The notes beneath the pieces were generated by a model that made no database searches, had not been told where the DNA came from, and saw nothing but the letters and a program-made list of their open reading frames with translations. This document shows, piece after piece, positions 7,766-13,552 of a stretch of DNA of 13,552 nt (the stretch's first letter is position 1; each line of letters starts with the position of its first letter). The DNA comes from Kiritimatiellia bacterium (GTDB lineage: Bacteria > Verrucomicrobiota > Kiritimatiellia > RFP12 > UBA1067). Both the position numbers and the translations under genes were made by a program. The stretch spans positions 1-13,552 of the forward strand of contig JAEDMN010000071.1 in the NCBI GenBank assembly GCA_016302985.1, given 5' to 3'.

Positions 7766-7766
7766 G

Positions 7767-8576
7767 TTACCACGACCACCAGCCGCCGCCAGAGCCGGAC
7801 GAACCGCCAGAGCCGGACGAATCGTCCGACCACGACGCATACGCCTTCGCTCCGCCACCAATCAGGCCGGAGACCAGCGCACGGTTTCCGGCCCTGCGGG
7901 TCATGCGCGCCGCCTTCTTCGCGTACAGGAGCGTGTCCCTCGCCGCTGCGTCCGCGTTCGCAATGGTGGTCGCCGCCGCGGACCGGGCGTCCTGCGCGGA
8001 CGCGATGGAGCTCTGGGCCGCGAAGACGGAGTTGTTCGCGCCGCGCAGGGAGTTGACGGCGTTCCTCTGCTGCGTCCGCTTCTCCTCCTCGAATGTCCAC
8101 TGCTGGGCCTTCGAGTTCTCGAGGATCGTGGAGATGTCCGCCTGCCCCTCGGCCGTGGTGGACGACAGGATGGAGCCGAACGTGTCGTCCGGCCCGGCGT
8201 CGACCGCGAATCCGTTCGCCGCGAACTGCGCGTACTGCTCCCCGATCTCCTGCGCGAGGAGCCTGGAGCGCTTCGCGGACTCCCGCTCGCCCTTGATCTG
8301 CTCGAGGTTGGCCCGTTCCTGGGCGATCTCGCCCTGCCGCATCTCCTCGTCGGCCCTGAACTTCTGGTCTCCGGCCTCCATGAGCTGCATGCCGGCCTGC
8401 CGCTCGAACGCGCGCGATGCAGCCCTCTGCTGCTCGGCCGTGGCCTGCGCCTCGCGCCGGATCTGGTCGGCCTGGAGCTGCGCCTGCTTCCTGATCAGCT
8501 TCGCCTGGTCGCGCGAGTCGAAGAACGACCCGATGCCAGAAGCCACGCTCTGGACCGCGGATGCGATGAAGCTCAT
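7767..8576 (-). CDS. gp14-like internal virion protein
   Basis: The product has 269 residues. It opens with MSFIASAVQSVASGIGSFFD, a short hydrophobic/amphipathic segment. A long Gln/Ala/Arg/Glu-rich coiled coil follows (about residues 20-110, QAKLIRKQAQLQADQIRREA and onward). This resembles T7 gp14 (196 residues) and related phage proteins, which line the ejection channel in the host outer membrane. Near residues 115-135 is 'GFAVDAGPDDTF', typical of this family, followed by a second Ala-rich helical part. The tail is Gly/Ser-rich and ends in WWSW. The frame is open upstream to 8951, but the ATG at 8576 overlaps the previous stop as ATGA and has AAGGA nine bases upstream, so I used it. The function comes from gene order and composition. 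Confidence 0.83.
   Translation of the reverse strand: MSFIASAVQSVASGIGSFFDSRDQAKLIRKQAQLQADQIRREAQATAEQQRAASRAFERQAGMQLMEAGDQKFRADEEMRQGEIAQERANLEQIKGERESAKRSRLLAQEIGEQYAQFAANGFAVDAGPDDTFGSILSSTTAEGQADISTILENSKAQQWTFEEEKRTQQRNAVNSLRGANNSVFAAQSSIASAQDARSAAATTIANADAAARDTLLYAKKAARMTRRAGNRALVSGLIGGGAKAYASWSDDSSGSGGSSGSGGGWWSW
7786..7821 (-). repeat. Tandem 18-base duplication in the gp14-like 3' end
   Basis: Two perfect copies of CCGCCAGAGCCGGACGAA (plus strand) lie head to tail at 7786-7803 and 7804-7821. They encode the repeated Ser-Gly-Ser-Gly-Gly-Ser unit of the flexible C-terminal tail. The likely origin is replication slippage in frame. Confidence 0.9.
8573..8576 (-). other. ATGA stop/start overlap, gp13-like to gp14-like
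   Basis: The TGA of the gp13-like gene (8575-8573) and the ATG of the gp14-like gene (8576-8574) share bases in the string ATGA. Such overlaps usually couple translation of the two genes. Confidence 0.85.
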
Positions 8577-9115
8577 GCCCGTTTTTCCTTTCTCACGGGA
8601 ACGAGACGCTCGACCTCGCTCCTGGTTGTTTCGAGAACGACAAGCCAGTCGTCTCCGACCGGCACCCGCCCGACCTCCCTCATGCCGAGCACCTTCTTCT
8701 GCCATGCGACCGAGCGTTCGAACGACGCGGCAGGCCACGCCCTGAACGTGTCGACCCAGCGCGGGGCCTGTGAGAAAAGCCACTTCATCACGTACGCGCT
8801 CGACTTCACGAACGAGAACGCGTGCCTGTCGACGTTGTGGCAGCTCATGTAGCTGACGCCCCTCGTGCGGCTCATGCACGACTCGCCCGGCATGCACAGC
8901 AGTCCGAGATAGCCGAGCACGTCGCCGTTGCCCGCGCGGACCGTCCAGCACGACTCGTGGTCCTCGAGGAGCGTCCTCACGCCGTCGGCTCCGGCAAGGG
9001 CGCGCTCCCTGCGCTCTCCGTCCCGGTAGTTCCGCTCGACGTAGTCGATGTCCTCCTGAGTCGCCGGCGCGACGACGACTCCTCCGGGGAACTCAACTCC
9101 GGACGGGCCGTTCAT
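8573..9115 (-). CDS. gp13-like internal virion protein, GNAT acetyltransferase-like
   Basis: The product has 180 residues. Its pattern is that of small podovirus proteins in the T7 gp13 position that share the GNAT fold. A helix-rich start (ATQEDIDYVERNYRDGERR) is followed by two strands carrying WTVRAGNGDVLGYLGLL. A central helix follows (SFVKSSAYVMKWLFS), then a C-terminal part with SFERSVAWQKKVLGMREVG leading to a final strand, VVLETTR. The 'GDVLGYLGL' strand and the 'W..kvLGM' helix are the usual GNAT landmarks; I cannot confirm an acetyl-CoA loop. It starts with ATGA overlapping the tail-protein stop, behind a G-rich stretch (9123-9128) that is only a moderate ribosome site. In T7, gp13 is a minor protein needed for virion assembly; whether this one has enzyme activity is unknown. 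Confidence 0.72.
   Translation of the reverse strand: MNGPSGVEFPGGVVVAPATQEDIDYVERNYRDGERRERALAGADGVRTLLEDHESCWTVRAGNGDVLGYLGLLCMPGESCMSRTRGVSYMSCHNVDRHAFSFVKSSAYVMKWLFSQAPRWVDTFRAWPAASFERSVAWQKKVLGMREVGRVPVGDDWLVVLETTRSEVERLVPVRKEKRA
9112..9115 (-). other. ATGA stop/start overlap, tail nozzle to gp13-like
   Basis: The TGA of the tail nozzle gene (9114-9112) overlaps the ATG of the gp13-like gene (9115-9113). Together with the identical junction at 8573-8576, this points to translational coupling along the late operon. Confidence 0.85.
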
Positions 9116-12100
9116 CTCTCATCCCCCCGCTGCTGGTTCTCGTACTCGACCTGGAAGGTGTTCGAGACGGAGAGGATGGTCAGCGGCCACGCTTCGGCGT
9201 GGCGCAGGTGGATGCGCCCGTCTCTTCCGTTGAGACCGTTGAGGACGCGCTTGGCATCGCGCTCCACGAGCGTGACGGAACCGTCCGGCATGACCAGGGC
9301 GGGGAGGTTGAAGCATGTCCATCCGTCCGACGCGCGGTAGGGCTTGACCGCGAACGTGGAGGCGTCGACGACGCGGATCTCGGACTCCGTCGCGTTCTTT
9401 ACCTCGAACTGGGCCGTGGCGCCCTGCTCGGGCTCCGGACGCACGCAGACGAAGTCGGAACGGACGGCGTGGCCGACCGCGCAGCGGCCATTGCCGACAT
9501 ATACCGCAGTCTCTCCCCCGCCCGGTTCGAATCCGTCGTCCTCGAAGTGCAGGCCGTCCAGGACGACGCGGTCCTCGGCCCGGTCCGTGTCGACGTCGTC
9601 GCGAACCTTCCAGAGCGCCCATGCCCCGTCGCGCTCCACGAGGAACATCGTCTCGGTCGTCCCGTTCACGATGCACTTCGGGGTCGCGACCTCCCGCGCC
9701 TTCCAGCCGCCGCCGAGGACCTGGACGCTCCATGCGGCGACCTCCTGCTCCGGCATGTAGACGAGCGTCGCGACCGTGCCGTCCGCGAGCACGCACTCGA
9801 TGATCGAGTCCGGATGCTGCTTGTAGGCCATCGAGACGATGGGGTTGGCCTTGAAGATGCTCGCGGAGATGACGGACAGGTCCATCGACTTGTAGCTGTC
9901 GGACGAATAGTTGTAGTTGATCGTCCGCAGCGTGGTCCCGCCGCGTTCGGCGAACACGGTCTCGTCCCCGACCTGGATGGGCTCGAGCGTCCGGCTCGAC
10001 CCGATGTACGACTGGAGCCTGCAGCTCGCGGTCTTGAACGTCAGCGCGTTGCCCTGGTACGGGGAGACGACCCATTCGCCTCCGTCCGCGAAGAGCATGA
10101 GCTCGCGACCCATGACGACGTGGTTGATGTCCGGGAACTCGGTCGCGGCGAGCGTCAGTTCGAGCGCGTCGTCCTCGCGGATGGACTCGTGCGCGGTGAA
10201 GTTGTAGAGATCGGCCGTCCTGGAGAGCCAGACCGTCGACGGGTAGGCACGCGAACTCGCGAAGACGAGACGCTGCTCGTACACGCCCACGCATCCGGGG
10301 TACTCGTCGGCTCCGGAGAAGTGCGGATCCGCGTCGTCCCGCGGGGGCGTGACCGTCATGTCCGGATTGATGTAGTCGTCCTGGAACGTGCCGTCGAGCG
10401 AACCGGCGGACCCGCTGTTGAAGAAGCTCACCTGGTGGATGACGCCCTGCTGCGGAGTCATGAGGTCTGCATAGACGCTGCTGTCGAACGTGAGCGTGCA
10501 GCCGGCGATGCGCCTGTACCTGACGTCCTTCAGCTTGTCCGTGAAGTCGAACACGAGCTCGCGCAGGTGGTTGTTGAAGTACTCCCGCTGCGCGCCCTGC
10601 CCGACGGCGAACGCGGCAACCGTGTCCCCGTTCGGAGCCGTCAGGTCGACTCGCGGGAGGTCGAGCCAGTCCTCGTAGATCCCCTCCGCCCGGAATCCGA
10701 AGAAGTAGTCCCCTTGAATCCGCTGCGGCGTGGTGGCCGTGACCTTCGCCGTCGTCGTGTCGAACGTGCCGTCCTCCATCTCCAGCTTCAGCGCGGCCGT
10801 GACGCGCGGGGTGGAGATGACGAGGTAGCTCATGTCCGCCTCCGGGTCGTAGATCCGCGCGTCGAGCATGACGCGCATCTTCGTGTACTGCGCGTTCGTG
10901 AAGGTGAACTGGATGCCGTTCGCGCGGTTCTTCTCCGTCGTGATGACGGAGATGTCCTGCGACGGGGAGGAGGAGAACGTCTTCCGGCCGGTCGATGCGA
11001 GCTTGCGGAGCAGGGATCCGGGGGACCAGCCCCTGCGCTCCTCGAGGTCGGCCGCGTTCACGACTGAGAATCCGAGGATTTCCGGCGCGTAGAGCGGGTA
11101 CGTGTCGAGCATGCCCTCGACGGATCCGGACAGCAGCTCGGAGTTGGTGGTCCCGACGAGCCCGTATCCGCTCCCGTTGTCCTTGTACACGTTGTAGTAT
11201 TCGGGCTCGAGCCGCGCGGCGCCCTTGGAGAACGACAGGTTGACGACGGCGTTGTTCGCCCACGGCATGTCGTACTTGACCTCCACTGGCTGGGACGGCC
11301 TCGACTCGTGGCCGTCGCGGACCTGCGTGACGACATAGCGCACGGTTCGCGGGACAAGCACGGACGAGGCGCTCGCGTCGTTCGCCGCGGAGCCGTGCGT
11401 CGTGATGGCATTTCTGGTGGACCCGGTCGCGACGCCGTCCCTGTACTGTGTCTCGACTTCGTATGTCCTGGAGCCGGTGAAGCTCTGCACGGCCACGAAG
11501 GACGTCCTGCGGCCGGACGACCGGTCGACGTGCTCCACGGTCATCGAGAACGAGCAGCTCTGCGTGTAGGACGAGTCGCTGCCGTCGGACTTGTTCTCGA
11601 CGAATCCGGCGTTCGTCACGACGCCCCTGGACCGCCATTTCATGATGAACGCCTTGAGCGTGTCCTTCTGTGCCGACGTGAGCCAGGACGGGTACTTGTC
11701 CGTCCCGAAGACCGCGTTCCCGTCCGCATCGAACGTCACGCAGAACTGCTCGGGGTACTGCGTCTCCTTCGGGTCCTGCCCGTCCATGCTGACGGAGTCG
11801 ATGACCGGAGGCGGGACGGACGTGTTGTCGAACTCGAGCTCGGCGAAGTGCGCGAGTCCGAGCTCGTCGAACCAGATGCGCGCAGGCGCGTACTTCCGAT
11901 GCGCAAGGAAGAGCGTGTCTCCGCACTGGCGGATGCAGATGTCGGCCAGGTCGTCGTCCGCATACGGCACCGTGATCCTGTACGGCGGCGTTCCGTAGAC
12001 GGCCCCGAGCGTGTAGTCCGCCTCGCCGTCGAGCTTCACGCCATAGCATCCGGATTCGTTCGGCATCGCGTCGTTCACCTTCGACCCGGCCTGCACGATC

Positions 12101-13434
12101 TCCCCGAGACGGTACGTCCTGCCGTCCTGGAACGAATGGACATGCTCATGCCCGAATTCGCCCCTGAACAGCTTGACGCCGGGCCATGAGGAGTTTTTTC
12201 TCAGATCGTAGAAGTAGTGTTCCGGGGACAGCGCGGAGAACCGCCCTCCCCGTATCTCGACGGGCGCCTTTCCAACGTTGTAGTTCAGGATGCAGAAGCT
12301 CCCATACGGATCGGGGCTCCTGGTCCCCGAAGACATGCACACGAACCTTCCGCCGCGCACGACGAGCGTCTGGTCCGTCACGGCGGTGGCGTGTAAGAAT
12401 GTGCTGCTGTGGTGGATGCACGTCTCGCGGTTGGTCTTCTCCCGATTCGCCAGGAATTCGCCTCCGTTGATCTCGGCATGGCATCCATTGAGATGCAGGA
12501 ACTTGTTTCCGCCTTCCGTCGGGCTTGTGAACCTTCCGGAGTTCACCGTGACGTCGCAGTCGCTTGCCCTGATGATGATGCCGTCGGACCCGAGATGCTG
12601 CCAGTCGATCTCTCCGTCGATGACGAGCGTGCCCCTGTGCGCGGAGTTTGATTCGACCGAGTTCACGGAGTCGATGAAGATTCCAATGGGGTTCCCTCCG
12701 CGTGCGATGCAGACGAACTTGGCTCCGCGCCTCGTGGACGTGACCGTGAGCCCGAAGGAGGATGTCTGGCTGCCGTCCGTGTAGATCGAGCTTCTGTATG
12801 TGCTCGTCGCGCGGACCGTGTATCCGTAGAGGTCTAGCGTGAATTTCCTGTTGGGGAGCTTGACTTCATGGTACTTCTCGATCCTGATGTCGGCGTGCAG
12901 TCGGACGATTCCTCCGTCCGACACCGCGTCTACCGCCTCCTGGAGCGTGGCGTGCCGCGTGACGCGGTAGACGCCGGGGGACGTGATGTTGATGCAGTCC
13001 ACCGGCGTGTCGCCGTTGTAGCGCCTGTCCTCGCCGCCGAACACCTTCGGGTTCCCGAGCGAGTCGAATGCCGCGTACGGGTCGAGACGCCGGCGCCATT
13101 CGCGGTTGCAGTCGAGGATCCCGAGCCTCGAGGCGACGAAGCAGGCTCCGCCCGAGAGGATGACGTAGCGCCCGTCGTCGTCGTTGTTGACGCCGACCAG
13201 GCGGACCTTCCCGACCGGAATCGCGGATCCCGACGCGTCGAGCCCGAGAAGGTTGTCCAGGCTGGCGGAAAGGTCCGTGCCCCTTCGCTTCGAGATGCAC
13301 CCCTGGCGTCGGACAAGGAAGTTCTCGAGGCGCGTCGCGCCCCTGAAGTACTTGTCCATGTCCTGCCGTCCCATGACCAGCGCGTCGAGCTGGCCGGCGG
13401 CGAACGAGTGCTGCGTGCTCTTCCAGAGTGGCAT
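9112..13434 (-). CDS. Tail nozzle / tail tubular protein B-like (gp12-like) with inserted beta-helix
   Basis: The product has 1440 residues, against 794 in T7 gp12. Conserved landmarks of the podovirus nozzle/stabilisation family appear in order. The N-terminus has FAAGQLDALVMGRQDMDKYF and then LENFLVRRQG with KRRGTDL (residues 11-54). PYRITVPYADDDLADICIRQ (484-503) is followed by DTLFLAHRKYAPARIWF. Further on come EQRLVFASSRAYPSTVWLSR, a DDALEL stretch, LMLFADGGEWVVS, ETVFAERGGTTLRTI and IIECVLADGTVATLVYMPEQ. About residues 155-430 between the first two blocks form a right-handed beta-helix-like insertion with repeated [IV]xxGxF rungs near 297, 322, 359 and 394. The start at 13434 has GGAGGA six bases upstream. 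The protein should sit at the distal tail tube; the beta-helix may touch the host surface (inference). Confidence 0.88.
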   Translation of the reverse strand: MPLWKSTQHSFAAGQLDALVMGRQDMDKYFRGATRLENFLVRRQGCISKRRGTDLSASLDNLLGLDASGSAIPVGKVRLVGVNNDDDGRYVILSGGACFVASRLGILDCNREWRRRLDPYAAFDSLGNPKVFGGEDRRYNGDTPVDCINITSPGVYRVTRHATLQEAVDAVSDGGIVRLHADIRIEKYHEVKLPNRKFTLDLYGYTVRATSTYRSSIYTDGSQTSSFGLTVTSTRRGAKFVCIARGGNPIGIFIDSVNSVESNSAHRGTLVIDGEIDWQHLGSDGIIIRASDCDVTVNSGRFTSPTEGGNKFLHLNGCHAEINGGEFLANREKTNRETCIHHSSTFLHATAVTDQTLVVRGGRFVCMSSGTRSPDPYGSFCILNYNVGKAPVEIRGGRFSALSPEHYFYDLRKNSSWPGVKLFRGEFGHEHVHSFQDGRTYRLGEIVQAGSKVNDAMPNESGCYGVKLDGEADYTLGAVYGTPPYRITVPYADDDLADICIRQCGDTLFLAHRKYAPARIWFDELGLAHFAELEFDNTSVPPPVIDSVSMDGQDPKETQYPEQFCVTFDADGNAVFGTDKYPSWLTSAQKDTLKAFIMKWRSRGVVTNAGFVENKSDGSDSSYTQSCSFSMTVEHVDRSSGRRTSFVAVQSFTGSRTYEVETQYRDGVATGSTRNAITTHGSAANDASASSVLVPRTVRYVVTQVRDGHESRPSQPVEVKYDMPWANNAVVNLSFSKGAARLEPEYYNVYKDNGSGYGLVGTTNSELLSGSVEGMLDTYPLYAPEILGFSVVNAADLEERRGWSPGSLLRKLASTGRKTFSSSPSQDISVITTEKNRANGIQFTFTNAQYTKMRVMLDARIYDPEADMSYLVISTPRVTAALKLEMEDGTFDTTTAKVTATTPQRIQGDYFFGFRAEGIYEDWLDLPRVDLTAPNGDTVAAFAVGQGAQREYFNNHLRELVFDFTDKLKDVRYRRIAGCTLTFDSSVYADLMTPQQGVIHQVSFFNSGSAGSLDGTFQDDYINPDMTVTPPRDDADPHFSGADEYPGCVGVYEQRLVFASSRAYPSTVWLSRTADLYNFTAHESIREDDALELTLAATEFPDINHVVMGRELMLFADGGEWVVSPYQGNALTFKTASCRLQSYIGSSRTLEPIQVGDETVFAERGGTTLRTINYNYSSDSYKSMDLSVISASIFKANPIVSMAYKQHPDSIIECVLADGTVATLVYMPEQEVAAWSVQVLGGGWKAREVATPKCIVNGTTETMFLVERDGAWALWKVRDDVDTDRAEDRVVLDGLHFEDDGFEPGGGETAVYVGNGRCAVGHAVRSDFVCVRPEPEQGATAQFEVKNATESEIRVVDASTFAVKPYRASDGWTCFNLPALVMPDGSVTLVERDAKRVLNGLNGRDGRIHLRHAEAWPLTILSVSNTFQVEYENQQRGDER
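12145..12972 (-). other. Beta-helix insertion region with lower G+C in the tail nozzle gene
   Basis: This region encodes roughly residues 155-430. It begins at VYRVTRHATLQEAVDAVSDG, a typical pectate-lyase-like 'parallel beta-helix' entry. It proceeds through rungs ending in VNSGRF, INGGEF, VRGGRF and IRGGRF. Hand counts give 31-36 G+C per 60 bases in sampled lines (12181, 12421, 12781, 12841), against 42-45 in lines 9421 and 13021. Confidence 0.75.
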
Positions 13435-13440
13435 CGTGGG

Positions 13441-13446
13441 TCCTCC
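13441..13446 (-). promoter_or_regulatory. Ribosome binding site of the tail nozzle gene
   Basis: GGAGGA lies six bases before the ATG at 13434, in the 17-base gap after the upstream gene's TGA (13452-13454). It supports the chosen start. Confidence 0.75.
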
Positions 13447-13451
13447 GTGCC

Positions 13452-13552
13452 TCAGACGAGTCCGTGGAACGCGTGGCGTGGCGGACGCGGCGCGCCGGGC
13501 GCGCGGCCGGCCATCGCGTCGGCGTAGTGGTTGCGGCCCCAGGCGTCGCGGG
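13452..13552 (-). CDS. C-terminal end of an upstream late gene (5' part outside window)
   Basis: The frame is open from the window edge to TGA at 13452-13454 and gives 32 residues, ending in HAFHGLV. It includes WGRNHYADAMAGR followed by a Pro/Arg-rich stretch. The stop sits 17 bases before the tail nozzle start with a ribosome site between, which is the spacing seen elsewhere in this operon. In T7 order the neighbour would be tail tubular protein A (gp11) or a capsid gene. The visible fragment is too short and low in complexity to say which. Confidence 0.5.
   Translation of the reverse strand, partial: RDAWGRNHYADAMAGRAPGAPRPPRHAFHGLV

Noticed and set aside
7754..7861. N-terminal extension of the gp15-like protein to an ATG at 7861
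   Set aside because: The added 36 residues are Arg/Ala/Pro-rich and lie inside the gp14-like gene's 3' repeat. GGAGG stands directly before the ATG at 7753.
4385..8056. A 1223-codon open frame on the plus strand
   Set aside because: It is antisense to the giant and gp15-like genes and spans their junction. Its translation is dominated by Arg, Leu, Val and Ala with no recognisable domain, as expected from the complementary frame of GC-rich genes.
8577..8951. N-terminal extension of the gp14-like protein to an ATG at 8951
   Set aside because: It would overlap most of the gp13-like gene in another frame. The ATG at 8576 has a ribosome site and an ATGA overlap, and it begins with a family-like N-terminus.
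9119..12049. A 976-codon frame on the minus strand within the tail nozzle gene
   Set aside because: It is an Arg-rich frame-shifted reading of the nozzle gene. The nozzle frame contains the conserved family blocks, so this is a shadow.

Overview
This is a GC-rich segment of a tailed-phage or prophage genome. By hand count, most 60-base lines are about 70-77% G+C. Every gene I can support lies on the minus strand, so transcription runs from 13552 towards 1. Genes are packed end to end: each junction is either a 4-base ATGA overlap or a 12-17 base gap with a Shine-Dalgarno site. The order and protein content match the late structural block of T7-like podoviruses: tail nozzle (gp12-like), a small acetyltransferase-like internal protein (gp13-like), then three internal/ejection proteins in the gp14, gp15 and gp16 positions. 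Purine-rich AGGAGG-type ribosome sites and the GC content suggest a GC-rich bacterial host, but nothing in the window identifies it.

Layout, in transcription order. 13552-13452 is the C-terminal end of an upstream gene. 13434-9112 encodes a 1440-residue tail nozzle protein that carries a right-handed beta-helix inserted in its N-terminal half. 9115-8573 encodes a 180-residue gp13/GNAT-like protein. 8576-7767 encodes a 269-residue gp14-like protein. 7753-5807 encodes a 648-residue gp15-like protein with a textbook EF-hand loop. 5794 to the window edge is an uninterrupted reading frame of 1931 codons that continues outside the window.

The last gene is the main point of interest. It sits where T7 has gp16, the protein ejected into the host ahead of the DNA. 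Its C-terminal half is a chain of domains of the 'polyvalent protein' type: an HExxH metallopeptidase-like domain, a Pro/Ala linker, a DdrB-like ParB-superfamily domain, an LPD3/BECR-like domain, and the beginning of an ADP-ribosyltransferase domain cut by the window edge. The likely reading is that the virion delivers a multi-domain effector with its genome, using the gp14/gp15-like proteins as the conduit. Two stretches of lower G+C coincide with accessory modules (LPD3-like region, about 130-900; beta-helix, about 12145-12970), suggesting that these modules were acquired or exchanged separately from the conserved backbone. I saw no tRNA, CRISPR array, insertion sequence, promoter or terminator, and no gene-free stretch longer than 17 bases.
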